Source of the DNA: Azoarcus_F sp048158365
GTDB lineage: Bacteria > Pseudomonadota > Gammaproteobacteria > Burkholderiales > Rhodocyclaceae
Reading direction: 5' to 3' (one strand)
Assembly (NCBI GenBank): GCA_048158365.1
Contig: JBLLNL010000005.1
DNA: 64,000 bases
Shown: piece after piece, positions 35,470 through 44,730 of the stretch
Layout: each line of letters opens with the position of its first letter
How positions within the stretch are numbered: the stretch's first letter is position 1
The notes under the pieces: model-generated
What the model saw: the letters and a program-made list of their open reading frames with translations, nothing else
Told to the model about the DNA's origin: nothing
Databases searched by the model: none
Translations under genes and position numbers: made by a program

Positions 35470-36924
35470 ATGCGAACAATGATTCTGTCGGCAGTGCTTA
35501 CGGTACTGCTCGTGGCCGGCCTGCCCAACACCCCCATCCTGTCGAACGCGCTGGCCGACACGCACGCAACGCTGGTGCAGCCCAATCGGTTCGGACTCCC
35601 GGACTTCGGCGATATGGTCGAGGAAGTGGGAGACGCGGTCGTCAACATCATTGTCGTCCGCCGAGTCGCGACCGCCGAGCGCAGTGGCGCACCCGCTCCG
35701 GACGATCCGATGTTCGACCTGTTGCGTCGTTTCGGCATTCCGTTGCCGGGCATGCCCGGCCAGGAGCGCGGCCCGCGCAGCAGTCGCGGCATCGGTTCCG
35801 GCTTCATCGTCAGCCAGGATGGCTATGTGTTGACCAACGCGCATGTGGTCGCCGAGCGGGGCGCGGATACGGAAGTCACGGTACGGCTGATCGACCGGCG
35901 CGAATTCACCGCCGAAGTGATCGGCAGCGACCCGCGTACCGACATCGCGCTGCTCAAGATCGACGCTGCAGACCTGCCGACGGTACGCATCGGGGATCCG
36001 GAACAGTCGCGCGTCGGCGAATGGGTGGTCGCGATGGGGTCACCATTCGGCTTCGACAACACCGTAACTGCCGGCATCATCTCGGCCAAGGCGCGACGCC
36101 TGCCTGCAGAGACCTATGTGCCGTTCATCCAGACCGATGTCGCGATCAATCCGGGCAACTCGGGCGGGCCGCTGTTCAACCTCGCTGGCGAGGTCATCGG
36201 CATCAATGCGCAGATCTACTCGCCGTCGGGCGGCTTCATGGGCATCTCGTTCGCAATCCCGATCGATGTCGCGATGAACGTCAAGGATCAGCTGATCGAG
36301 TTCGGTCGGGTCCAGCGCGGCAAACTCGGCGTGACGATCCAGGCGGTGGACGCCGATCTGGCACAGACCTTCGGACTGTCCGAACCGGCCGGGGCGCTGG
36401 TCTCCAACGTCGAGCCGAACAGCGCGGCAGCCAAGGCCAAGTTGCAGCCGGGCGACGTCGTGCTGTCGGTCGACGGCGTGAAGGTCGCCGATTCGGCCGA
36501 TCTGCCTCGCATCATCGGCGAGAAGCGGCCGGGAACGCAGATTCGAATTGAGATCTGGCGTGACGGCCGCAGCCGCGACATCACCGCCACACTTGACGAG
36601 ATGCAGTCTGAAACCATCGCCACTGCAGCCATGCCGGCACGCCCCGGCGAGGATGCCGGCAGTCGGCTCGGTCTCACCGCCCGGGCGCTCACCGCCAACG
36701 AGGCCAGCCAGGTCGACGCGGCCGGCGGGCTGATGGTCGAGTCCGTCACCGGTCCGGCGGCCAAGGCCGGGTTACGCCAGGGCGACGTGATCCTTGCGCT
36801 GAACAATCAGCCTGTGAGCACGGTCGAAGCGTTCCGCAGCCTGCTCGGCCAGGCCGGTGATCGCTTCGCGCTGTTGATCCAGCGCGGCGGTTCGAGGCTG
36901 TTCGTGCCGGTGCGCATCGAGTGA
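35470..36924 (+). CDS. Periplasmic Deg/HtrA serine protease (MucD/DegQ type)
   Basis: A 484-residue periplasmic quality-control protease. Signal peptide about 1-29 (ending ALA); trypsin-like domain with catalytic triad H125 (LTNAHVV), D158 (RTDIALLKI) and S231 (NPGNSGGP); then two PDZ domains (about 285-375 and 395-480). Length and lack of the long DegP Q-linker fit DegQ/MucD. The start at 35470 is chosen because it has a signal peptide and GAGG upstream, whereas the long open frame before it lies inside the TonB receptor gene. Two hairpins follow the stop (36933-37014). Confidence 0.95.
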   Translation: MRTMILSAVLTVLLVAGLPNTPILSNALADTHATLVQPNRFGLPDFGDMVEEVGDAVVNIIVVRRVATAERSGAPAPDDPMFDLLRRFGIPLPGMPGQERGPRSSRGIGSGFIVSQDGYVLTNAHVVAERGADTEVTVRLIDRREFTAEVIGSDPRTDIALLKIDAADLPTVRIGDPEQSRVGEWVVAMGSPFGFDNTVTAGIISAKARRLPAETYVPFIQTDVAINPGNSGGPLFNLAGEVIGINAQIYSPSGGFMGISFAIPIDVAMNVKDQLIEFGRVQRGKLGVTIQAVDADLAQTFGLSEPAGALVSNVEPNSAAAKAKLQPGDVVLSVDGVKVADSADLPRIIGEKRPGTQIRIEIWRDGRSRDITATLDEMQSETIATAAMPARPGEDAGSRLGLTARALTANEASQVDAAGGLMVESVTGPAAKAGLRQGDVILALNNQPVSTVEAFRSLLGQAGDRFALLIQRGGSRLFVPVRIE

Positions 36925-36932
36925 TCGCCAAG

Positions 36933-37014
36933 GGGATCGTCTCGAACGATCCCGGGTCGAACATCGACTTCCGTCCCCCGCTGCGAGGCTCTACGAGGAC
37001 CTCGCAGCGGGGGA
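36933..37014. terminator. Two tandem hairpins between convergent deg protease and uvrA genes
   Basis: First hairpin: GGGATCGT / ACGATCCC around a 5-base loop (36933-36953). Second: a perfect 15-bp stem TCCCCCGCTGCGAGG / CCTCGCAGCGGGGGA (36974-36988 and 37000-37014) with an 11-base loop. Neither has a T run, but they sit between converging genes and probably form a bidirectional terminator. Confidence 0.55.
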
Positions 37015-37087
37015 TGAATCCTCATGGCAGCGTGATCGCCGACTGATCCATCCGGCCGCGACCGATCACCTCCATCGCCTGTGCAGG

Positions 37088-40000
37088 TCATGCACTGTTT
37101 GCGTCCGAAGGTTCGACGCGGCGTTGCCGCATGAATTCACCCAGAATGCGCGCGGTATGCGAGACGGGCTGGTCGCACACCGATTCCACCGGCCCCTGCG
37201 CGACGATCTCGCCGCCGTTCTCGCCGCCTTCCGGACCGAGATCGATCAGCCAATCTGCCTCGGCCATCACATCGAGGTCATGCTCGATCACCAGCACCGT
37301 GTGACCGGCATCCACCAGGCGGTGCAGCACCCGGATCAGCTTCTCGACATCGGCCATGTGCAGACCCACGGTCGGTTCGTCCAGCACATACAGCGTGTGC
37401 TTTTCGGGCGGCAGCGGCCGGCCGCCGGTGGGCAGCCCCTCGCCGGCGCGGCCGCGCACCTTGGCCAGTTCGGTCACCAGCTTGATCCGCTGTGCCTCGC
37501 CGCCCGACAGCGTCGGACTCGGCTGCCCCAGCGTCAGATAGCCCAGCCCCACATCGTTCAGCAAAGACAGCGGATGCGCGATCGACGGATGCGCACCGAA
37601 GAATTCCACCGCCTCCTCGACCGGCATCGCCAGCACGTCGGCCACCGACTTGCCGCGCCATTTCACCGCCAATGTCTCCGGGTTGAAACGGCCCCCGCCG
37701 CACACATCGCAGGGCAGCTTCACGTCCGGCAGGAAGTTCATCTCGACAGTGATCTGCCCCTGACCCTCGCATGCCGGACAACGGCCCGCACCGGTGTTGA
37801 ACGAGAAGCGTGACGCGCTCCAGCCGCTGGCCCTGGCATCGAAGGTCTCGGCGAACAGCTTCCGGATCGCATCCCAGAAACCGACATAGGTCGCCGGACA
37901 GGAACGCGGCGTCTTGCCGATCGGCGTCTGATCCACTTCCAGCACCCGCCCGACCGCCTGCCAGCCGTGAATCGCATCGCAGCCCAGTGGCTGGAAGGTC
38001 GCGGCCGACACAGCGACCGGAGCGGCAAACTTCGACGCCGCCGCGCCCTTGCGCCCCCTCGCAGGGGCACCCTCGGTCGCGGCGGCGCTACGACCGGCCT
38101 GCTTGCCGGTCCGCGCGCTCGCCGCCCCGCGCACCAGCGACGCCAGCAACACGTCGCGCGCCAGCGTGGACTTGCCCGAGCCGGACACGCCGGTGACCAC
38201 GGTCAGCCGGCCGAGCGGCACACGCGCGTCGACCGCGTTGAGATTGTGCAGCGTCGCGCCCTCGACCGTGATCGCCGGGTGGTCGTCGCCGACCGTGCGG
38301 CGCGGCTGCACCGGATGCCTCAGCGGCGCGCGCAGGCACGCGCCGGTCGCGGATTCGGGCGATGCGACCAGATCGGCGAGGCGACCTTCGGCCACGACCC
38401 GGCCACCGCGCACGCCGGCACCCGGGCCGAGATCGATCACATGGTCGGCACGCCGGATCGTCTCCTCGTCATGCTCGACCACCAGCAAGGTGTTGCCCCG
38501 ATCGCGCAATGCCTCGAGCGTGTCGAGCAGCAACTGATTATCGCGCGGGTGCAGGCCGATCGTCGGTTCGTCCAGGATGTAGCACACGCCCCGCAGGTTG
38601 GAGCCGAGCTGTGCCGCGAGCCGGATGCGCTGCGCCTCACCGCCGGACAGCGTCGGCGCGGCACGGTCGAGGGCCAGATAGCCCAGACCGACCTTTCTCA
38701 GAAACGCGAGCCGCCCCTGTATCTCGTCCTTCAGATCGCGGCCGATGTCGGTCTCGCGGCCCGCCAGTACGAGCTGGTCGAAGAAACCGGAGACCCGCTC
38801 GACCGACAATGCCGACAGCGCGTGGATGCCCTGCTCGCGAAAGCGCACCGCGCGCGCCACCGGGTTCAGCCGCGCACCGGCGCAGGCCGGGCAGACCGTC
38901 CCACCGCCTTCACCCGCGTCCAGCACGTCGGCCGCATCGCCCAGGTCCAGCGCATCCGGATCCTCGACCCGGCCAGTGATCTTCAGCCCGGTGCCATAGC
39001 AGCTGGGGCACCAGCCGTGCTTTGCGTTGTACGAGAACAGCCGCGGATCCGGTTCGGGAAAGCTCGTGCCGCAGCATGGACAGGCGCGTCGGGTCGAGAA
39101 GGTCACCGGGTTGGCACCGAGCGCACCGAGCTCGAGCACCTTGACCACGCCCTTGCCGTGCTCCAGCGCGTCGCCGAGCTGGATGCGCAGCGTCGCCTCA
39201 AGCTCCGCCCTGACCACCAGCATGCCGACCGGCAGGTCGATCACATGCTCCTTGTACCGGTCCAGCCGCGGCCATTTGCGGGTCGGCAGATATTCGCCAT
39301 CCACGCGCAACTGTTCGTACCCCTTGCCGCGCGCCCATTTGGCGAGATCGGTGTACAGGCCCTTTCGATTGACGATCAGCGGCGCCAGCACCTCGATCGA
39401 CTTGCCCGCGAAATCACGCTGGATCTGGGCCACGATCGCATCGAAGCTCTGCGGCACCACCGGCACGTCGCACTCCGGGCAGTACTGGGTGCCGAGCTTC
39501 ACATACAGCAGACGCAGAAACGGCTGGATCTCGGTCAGCGTGCCGACCGTGCTCTTGCGCCCGCCACGACTGACCCGCTGCTCGATCGCGACCGTCGGCG
39601 GGATGCCGAACAGGGCGTCGACGTCCGGCCGGCTCGCCGGCTGCACGAACTGGCGCGCATACGCGTTCAGCGACTCGAGGTAGCGCCGCTGGCCTTCGCC
39701 GAACACGATGTCGAACGCGAGCGTGGACTTGCCGGAGCCGGACAGGCCGGTGATCACCGTGAACCGGTCGCGCGGGATGCGCAGGCTGACATCCTTCAGG
39801 TTGTGCTCGCGGGCATGGCGGATCTCGATCGCGTTGTCACGTACCACCGGGTAGGCGGCACGCGCTTCGGCCGCGATCGGCTGCGGCGAGACCGGGTCGG
39901 CGGCACGCGCCAGCGCGTCGGACCACGCGCGCATCGCGCGGCCGGTGTGCGATGCGGCACAGCCCATCACAGTCGAGGGCGTGCCGGTGGCGATGACTGC

Positions 40001-42904
40001 GCCGCCCTCCTCGCCGCCTTCCGGGCCGAGATCGATGATCCAGTCGGCGGCGAGCAGCACATCGAGATTGTGTTCGATCACGACCAGCGCATGACCGGCA
40101 TCGAGCAGTTTGTCGAACGCGAGCAGAAGCACCGCGACATCCTGGAAGTGCAGGCCGGTGGTCGGCTCGTCGAACAGGAACAGCAACCGGTCGGTCTTCA
40201 CATCCTCGCCCGGCTTCGATAAGGCTTTGCGCGGCCGGGCTTTCGCGTAACCGGCCGGTTTCCTGCGTCCCGCCTCGGCCAGGTGACCGGCGAGTTTGAG
40301 TCGCTGCGCCTCGCCGCCGGACAGGGTCGGCACCGGCTGGCCGAGACGCAGGTATTCCAGGCCGACATCGGCCAGCGGCGCGAGCACCCGCTGGATCTCC
40401 GCATCGTCGGCAAAGAAGCCCAACGCTTCCGATACGGTCATGTCGAGCACATCCGCGACCGACCGGCCGCGCACCTGCAGTTCCAGCACTTCGGGGCGGT
40501 AGCGCCTGCCGTCGCAGTCGGGACAGCGCAGGTACACATCGGACAGGAACTGCATCTCGACGTGCTCGAAGCCGGAACCTGTGCAGGTCGGACAACGCCC
40601 GGTGCCGGCGTTGAAACTGAAGGTGCCCGGCGTGTAGCCACGGCTCTTCGCGTCCGGCAGGCCGGCGAACTGCTTGCGGATCGCGTCCCATGCGCCGACG
40701 TGGCTGACCGGGGTCGAGCGCGCGCTCTTGCCGATCGGTGACTGGTCCACCATCACCACGCCGGAAAGATGCGCCAGACCTTCGAGCGCTGCATGGGTCC
40801 CGGGGGTCTCGCCCGCCTGGCCGAACTGGCGCGCCAGCGCCGGATGGAGCACGTCCTGGATCAGCGTGGACTTGCCCGAGCCGGACACGCCGGACACGCA
40901 TACCAGCGAACCGAGCGGAATGCGCACATCGATGGCGCGCAGGTTGTGCTGCGCGGCCCCGATCAGCGTGAGCGCCGGCCCGTCCGCCTCGACCGGCCGG
41001 CTTCGACGACCGGCATCGACACGACGGCGGCCCGACAGATAGGCACCGGTGACCGAGTCCGGGTTGGCCGCGATCTCGGCCGGCGTCGCATAGGCGACGA
41101 TCTCGCCGCCGCGTTCGCCGGGGCCGGGTCCGATGTCGAGCAGGCGGTCGGCCGCGAGCATGACCTGCGGATCGTGCTCCACCACGACCAGCGTGTTGCC
41201 GGCGTCGCGCAGGCGGGTCATCACGCCGAGGATGCGGTCGATGTCGCGCGGGTGCAGGCCGATCGACGGCTCATCGAGCACGAACAGCGTGTTGACCAGC
41301 GATGTGCCCAGCGCAGTGGTGAGGTTGATGCGCTGCACTTCGCCACCGGACAAAGTGCGTGACTGGCGGTCCAGTGTCAGATAGGACAGTCCGACGTCGG
41401 CGAGATAGTCGAGCCGGCTGCGCAACTCGCCCATCAGCAGATCGGTCGCTTCGTCCAGCGGTACTGGCAGCTCGAGTCGCTCGATGAAGGCCCGGACCTT
41501 GCTGATCGGCAGCGCCATCAGTTCGTGGATCGCCAGGCTGGTCAAGCTTCCGTCGATCAGGTTGGCGCCGTGCGTGGTATCTGCGCCGGCCACGGGGGGC
41601 GACGGGCTTCGTTCGCTGCGGGGCAGAGGCCTCAGCCCGTCGTCCCCCCCGTCCAGCGCTGTCGCCGCGGGACGCCTTTCTCCCAGCCGCCATAAGAGTG
41701 CCTCCGGCTTCAGACGTGCCCCATGACAGGCCGGACATTCCGTGTAACTCCGGTAACGCGACAGCAGCACCCGGATGTGCATCTTGTAGGCCTTGGTCTC
41801 CAGCCATTCGAAGAATCGCCGCACGCCGTACCATTTGCGCGGCCAGGACGATTCCCAGCTCTTCCAGCTGTCGTCGCCCTCGAGCAGCCAGTGGCGATGC
41901 TCGGGCGACAGCTCGCGCACCGGGACGTGCATCGGGACGCCGTACTTCTTCGCCATCTTGTCGAGATCGTCCTGGCACTCCCTGAAGCTCGGACTCTGCC
42001 AAGGCTTGACCGCGCCGTCGGCCAGCGTCCTGGATTCATCCGGGATGGCCAGGCCGAAATCGACGCCGATCACGCGACCGAAACCACGACAGGTGTCGCA
42101 GGCACCGACGGCCGAGTTGAACGAGAACAGGCCGGGGGTCGGATCGGAATAATGGATGTCGCAGTCCGCACAGTGCAGATCGCGGCTGAAGCGCCACAGG
42201 GTCTCGGCAGGTTCGGTCAGGGCATGCACCGCGATGCGCCCCTTGCCGTGTTCCAGCGCGGTCTCGATCGCGTCTGTGATACGGCTGCGCTCGGCGCTTC
42301 CGATGCGAAAGCGATCCTGCACCACGTAAAGCACGTCCCCCGTCTTGCCGGGCATCCGTGTATGGATGCGGGTATAACCCTGGCGCTTGAGCAGGTCGGT
42401 GATCTCGGCTTCGCTGAAGCTGGCCGGGATCGGCACCGGGAAGCTGACGACCAGACGCGGATCATGCCCGGCACAGCGTTCGGCCAGCGCGGTGACGATG
42501 CGGTCGGTGTCGTCGCGCGTGACCCTCGCCCCGCAGCCGCGGCAGCAGAGGTTCGCGGCACGCGCATACAACAGCTTGAAATGGTCGGCGAGCTCGGTCA
42601 TCGTGCCGACGGTCGAGCGCGAGGTCCGCACCGGATTGGTCTGGTCGATCGCGATCGCCGGCGGGACGCCTTCGATGCGGTCCACCCGCGGTCGGTCCTG
42701 GCGGTCCAGGAACTGGCGCGCATACGGCGAGAAGGTCTCGACGTAGCGACGCTGGCCCTCGGCATACAGCGTGTCGAACACCAACGAGGATTTCCCCGAA
42801 CCCGACACGCCGGTGACGACGGTCAGTTCGTTCAACGGCAGATCCAGCGACAGATTCTTCAGATTGTTCTGGTTGGCGCCGCGAATGCGAATCGAGTCGG
42901 ACAT
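37088..42904 (-). CDS. uvrA: Tandem-fused double UvrA (excinuclease ABC subunit A), 1938 residues
   Basis: Two complete UvrA-like units in one chain, so four ABC ATPase modules instead of two (standard UvrA is about 940 residues). Walker A motifs (SGSGKS) are near residues 34, 675, 1056 and 1575; LSGGE signatures near 518, 865, 1421 and 1801. Zinc-type cysteine groups occur in both halves (CRGCG, CADC...CDTC, CPTC...CPDC in the first; CPEC, CPCC...CPSC, CPAC...CDVC in the second). Such fusions are known as a separate UvrA class in some proteobacteria. UvrA recognises bulky DNA lesions with UvrB. Since a normal uvrA usually exists elsewhere in such genomes, this one may be a paralogue for export or tolerance. 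It is convergent with the Deg protease gene. Confidence 0.93.
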   Translation of the reverse strand: MSDSIRIRGANQNNLKNLSLDLPLNELTVVTGVSGSGKSSLVFDTLYAEGQRRYVETFSPYARQFLDRQDRPRVDRIEGVPPAIAIDQTNPVRTSRSTVGTMTELADHFKLLYARAANLCCRGCGARVTRDDTDRIVTALAERCAGHDPRLVVSFPVPIPASFSEAEITDLLKRQGYTRIHTRMPGKTGDVLYVVQDRFRIGSAERSRITDAIETALEHGKGRIAVHALTEPAETLWRFSRDLHCADCDIHYSDPTPGLFSFNSAVGACDTCRGFGRVIGVDFGLAIPDESRTLADGAVKPWQSPSFRECQDDLDKMAKKYGVPMHVPVRELSPEHRHWLLEGDDSWKSWESSWPRKWYGVRRFFEWLETKAYKMHIRVLLSRYRSYTECPACHGARLKPEALLWRLGERRPAATALDGGDDGLRPLPRSERSPSPPVAGADTTHGANLIDGSLTSLAIHELMALPISKVRAFIERLELPVPLDEATDLLMGELRSRLDYLADVGLSYLTLDRQSRTLSGGEVQRINLTTALGTSLVNTLFVLDEPSIGLHPRDIDRILGVMTRLRDAGNTLVVVEHDPQVMLAADRLLDIGPGPGERGGEIVAYATPAEIAANPDSVTGAYLSGRRRVDAGRRSRPVEADGPALTLIGAAQHNLRAIDVRIPLGSLVCVSGVSGSGKSTLIQDVLHPALARQFGQAGETPGTHAALEGLAHLSGVVMVDQSPIGKSARSTPVSHVGAWDAIRKQFAGLPDAKSRGYTPGTFSFNAGTGRCPTCTGSGFEHVEMQFLSDVYLRCPDCDGRRYRPEVLELQVRGRSVADVLDMTVSEALGFFADDAEIQRVLAPLADVGLEYLRLGQPVPTLSGGEAQRLKLAGHLAEAGRRKPAGYAKARPRKALSKPGEDVKTDRLLFLFDEPTTGLHFQDVAVLLLAFDKLLDAGHALVVIEHNLDVLLAADWIIDLGPEGGEEGGAVIATGTPSTVMGCAASHTGRAMRAWSDALARAADPVSPQPIAAEARAAYPVVRDNAIEIRHAREHNLKDVSLRIPRDRFTVITGLSGSGKSTLAFDIVFGEGQRRYLESLNAYARQFVQPASRPDVDALFGIPPTVAIEQRVSRGGRKSTVGTLTEIQPFLRLLYVKLGTQYCPECDVPVVPQSFDAIVAQIQRDFAGKSIEVLAPLIVNRKGLYTDLAKWARGKGYEQLRVDGEYLPTRKWPRLDRYKEHVIDLPVGMLVVRAELEATLRIQLGDALEHGKGVVKVLELGALGANPVTFSTRRACPCCGTSFPEPDPRLFSYNAKHGWCPSCYGTGLKITGRVEDPDALDLGDAADVLDAGEGGGTVCPACAGARLNPVARAVRFREQGIHALSALSVERVSGFFDQLVLAGRETDIGRDLKDEIQGRLAFLRKVGLGYLALDRAAPTLSGGEAQRIRLAAQLGSNLRGVCYILDEPTIGLHPRDNQLLLDTLEALRDRGNTLLVVEHDEETIRRADHVIDLGPGAGVRGGRVVAEGRLADLVASPESATGACLRAPLRHPVQPRRTVGDDHPAITVEGATLHNLNAVDARVPLGRLTVVTGVSGSGKSTLARDVLLASLVRGAASARTGKQAGRSAAATEGAPARGRKGAAASKFAAPVAVSAATFQPLGCDAIHGWQAVGRVLEVDQTPIGKTPRSCPATYVGFWDAIRKLFAETFDARASGWSASRFSFNTGAGRCPACEGQGQITVEMNFLPDVKLPCDVCGGGRFNPETLAVKWRGKSVADVLAMPVEEAVEFFGAHPSIAHPLSLLNDVGLGYLTLGQPSPTLSGGEAQRIKLVTELAKVRGRAGEGLPTGGRPLPPEKHTLYVLDEPTVGLHMADVEKLIRVLHRLVDAGHTVLVIEHDLDVMAEADWLIDLGPEGGENGGEIVAQGPVESVCDQPVSHTARILGEFMRQRRVEPSDANSA

Positions 42905-42994
42905 GGGCGAGGGGCGGGCTTAAACTGTGAGGGACCGGAGACAGATTCTATCGCCGCGTCCAGGTTCCCTTCGGAAAACAATTCTGAGTGCCGC

Positions 42995-43513
42995 ATGACA
43001 CACGCTGCCCTGCTCATCGTCGACGTCCAGCACGGCTTCATCAACGATGCGACCGCGCATATTCCAGCGCGGGTCCAGGCCTTGCAGGCGACCTACCCGC
43101 TGGTGATCGCGACCCGTTTCCTGAATCTGCCGGGTTCCAACTACCGTCGCCTGATCCACTGGCATCGTTTCGGGCCGGACAGCGACGACATCGCGCTCGC
43201 ATTCGAGCCCCGGGCGGATGCGGTACGGCTCGACAAGCCACGCTACACCTGCGTGGATGGCGACTTTCTCGCGCTGCTGGATGCGCATCGGATCGACGCG
43301 ATCCATGTGTGCGGCATCAACACCGACATCTGCGTCACCAAGTGCGCGGTCGATCTGTTCGAGGCGGGGCGCACCCCGGTGGTGCTCGCGCACTATTGCG
43401 CCAGCCATGCAGGCCAGGACTTTCATGATGCCGCACTGCGCATTCTGGCAAGATTCATCGGCCGCGATCAGATCCGCTTCGGCGAGGCCGGGCACACCGG
43501 TGTCGGGGCCTGA
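42995..43513 (+). CDS. Isochorismatase-like cysteine hydrolase
   Basis: A 172-residue alpha/beta hydrolase of the nicotinamidase/isochorismatase superfamily. The catalytic triad is visible: D10 (LLIVDVQHGF), K81 (RLDKPRYTC) and the nucleophile C113 (GINTDICVTKCA). The family hydrolyses amide or vinyl-ether bonds of small molecules; the substrate cannot be predicted, and the metal-binding histidines of true nicotinamidases are not obvious. The gene starts 90 bases from the divergent double uvrA start and is followed by the convergent phasin gene's terminator. Confidence 0.85.
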   Translation: MTHAALLIVDVQHGFINDATAHIPARVQALQATYPLVIATRFLNLPGSNYRRLIHWHRFGPDSDDIALAFEPRADAVRLDKPRYTCVDGDFLALLDAHRIDAIHVCGINTDICVTKCAVDLFEAGRTPVVLAHYCASHAGQDFHDAALRILARFIGRDQIRFGEAGHTGVGA

Positions 43514-43566
43514 TTCAGGCCAGGATGAGCCTGCCGGATCGTTCGTGACAGGAACGGCCCGTCCGT

Positions 43567-43607
43567 AAAAAGTCGGGGCCCGGACGACTTTCGTCGTCCG
43601 GGCCCCG
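43567..43607 (-). terminator. Rho-independent terminator of the phasin gene
   Basis: A perfect 15-bp stem (43574-43588 with 43593-43607) and a 4-base loop, followed on the minus strand by TTTTT (43571-43567). It lies 30 bases after the phasin stop and is a textbook intrinsic terminator. Confidence 0.9.
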
Positions 43608-43637
43608 GGATTCGCCGAAGCGAATGCGTTCGGTGAA

Positions 43638-43943
43638 TTACTTGCCGAGCTTCTGGAACTGGGCCATCGCCGTCTGACTGGCCTGGGTCGCCAGCGCGGT
43701 GAAAGCTTCGCCCTGGGACTTCATCAGGTTGAACAGGCGGGTGTTGGCGTCGACATTGAATTTGACGACATCTTCCGGGGTCTTCAGGCTCTTGGCCTTC
43801 TCGACTTCGCTCTGGAAGAAGGCCATCAGCTCTTCGCCGGACTTCTTCTGCAGTTCGATGGACTTGCCGATGGCTTCGGCTTGCATGGCCATGAGGGCCT
43901 GGATGGCTTCGACGGGCTTCTGGAAATCAAGTTTGGTAGTCAT
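43638..43943 (-). CDS. Phasin (polyhydroxyalkanoate granule-associated protein)
   Basis: A 101-residue, all-helical amphipathic protein that coats intracellular polyester granules. It shows the phasin_2 pattern (QKPVEAIQALMAMQAEAIGKSIELQKKSGEEL split over residues 8-40; FQSEVEKAKSLKTPEDVVKF; SQGEAFTALATQASQ). It is short; many phasins are 140-190 residues and this one lacks the long C-terminal helix. Start at 43943 is behind GGAG. It has its own sigma-70 promoter, a candidate PhaR operator at the RNA start and a strong terminator, so it is monocistronic and probably highly expressed when polymer is made. Confidence 0.9.
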   Translation of the reverse strand: MTTKLDFQKPVEAIQALMAMQAEAIGKSIELQKKSGEELMAFFQSEVEKAKSLKTPEDVVKFNVDANTRLFNLMKSQGEAFTALATQASQTAMAQFQKLGK

Positions 43944-43965
43944 ATTCGTTCTCCGGTTTATGAAA

Positions 43966-43980
43966 TGTTGCAGTGCACAA
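43966..43980. promoter_or_regulatory. Candidate PhaR operator at the phasin RNA start
   Basis: TTGTGCACTGCAACA (minus strand) is made of TGCA-containing imperfect inverted halves and resembles the TGC/GCA-rich sites bound by the phasin repressor PhaR. It covers the expected +1 of the phasin promoter, a good position for repression. Confidence 0.4.
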
Positions 43981-43985
43981 TTGAC

Positions 43986-44013
43986 ACTATATACATCTGC
44001 ACCCGAGAGTCAA
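43986..44013 (-). promoter_or_regulatory. Sigma-70 promoter of the phasin gene
   Basis: On the minus strand TTGACT (44013-44008) and TATAGT (43991-43986) are separated by 16 bases: five of six matches to each consensus hexamer. A perfect palindrome AAGAATATTCTT (44024-44035) lies just upstream of the -35 element. Confidence 0.65.
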
Positions 44014-44035
44014 GGACAATCGTAAGAATATTCTT

Positions 44036-44321
44036 CATGGGTCAAACTCGCACGTCGGATCAGGCGCAGTTGAACTCACCCGGACTTTCGTACCGACCCT
44101 GTGCGCGATGGTCAGGTTTGCCGGCAATCCGGTGCTGTCCGGCGCGCTGGCCTCGGGCATCGGGTAAGCGGCCTGGTACACCCGTGCTGCGCGCCGCCTG
44201 ACCCGGAGATTCGGCACCTGCCGCTGAGGGTGCGACGCGGCTTCGTCCGGGCGGGCGTGTCAGTGGGCGAATGCAGACCGCGGACAGCCCCGTGGGGGCA
44301 TGCGGCCCGGACCACGGCGCG
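44036..44321. other. Intergenic region between phasin promoter and CBS gene
   Basis: About 290 bases with several overlapping short frames on both strands (for example 44035-44217 minus, 60 codons), none with a ribosome site or recognisable product. I see no supported gene here. Confidence 0.4.
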
Positions 44322-44717
44322 TCAGTCGTCTTCTTCCGCCATCTCCAGAATCGCACCGACGATGTCGTTCATCGTGACGATCCCGGCAAGCTCGTTGGTC
44401 GCGGTCACCAGCAGGCGGCGAATGTTCATGCTCACCATCAGGCGTGCCGCATGTCTGACGTCGAGTTCGCGTGATATCGTCAGCGCCGGCTTCGCGCAGA
44501 TGTCGTAGACGTTGATCAGATCGATGTCGCCTTCCTCGGCGACGATGGTCTTCAGGATATTCGTATAGGTGATGATGCCGAACGCGTCGTGCTGGTCACG
44601 CTTGTCGACCACCAGCGACTTCACGCCGCGCTGCTTCATCACGCGCATCGCGTCCCGGATCGTCGCCAGCGGCGAGATGGTCACGACCTCGCGAACCATG
44701 ATGTCTTTTACCAGCAT
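44322..44717 (-). CDS. Two-CBS-domain protein
   Basis: A 131-residue protein made only of a CBS pair (Bateman module): CBS1 begins VKDIMVREVVTISPLATI, CBS2 begins YDICAKPALTISRELDV and ends with NELAGIVTMNDIVGAIL. Such modules bind adenine nucleotides or SAM and usually regulate a partner. It follows the PII-like gene by 13 bases. In other proteobacteria the trio DUF1538 membrane protein, PII-like protein and CBS protein form an operon; here the membrane gene survives only as a stub, so the pair may have lost its client. Confidence 0.9.
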   Translation of the reverse strand: MLVKDIMVREVVTISPLATIRDAMRVMKQRGVKSLVVDKRDQHDAFGIITYTNILKTIVAEEGDIDLINVYDICAKPALTISRELDVRHAARLMVSMNIRRLLVTATNELAGIVTMNDIVGAILEMAEEDD

Positions 44718-44730
44718 GCCGATCCCCCTG

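Noticed and set aside
37967..40222. 751-codon plus-strand frame
   Set aside because: Antisense to the double UvrA; contains no family motif.
44035..44217. 60-codon minus-strand frame near the CBS gene
   Set aside because: No ribosome site, no recognisable product, overlapping frames on the other strand of similar length.
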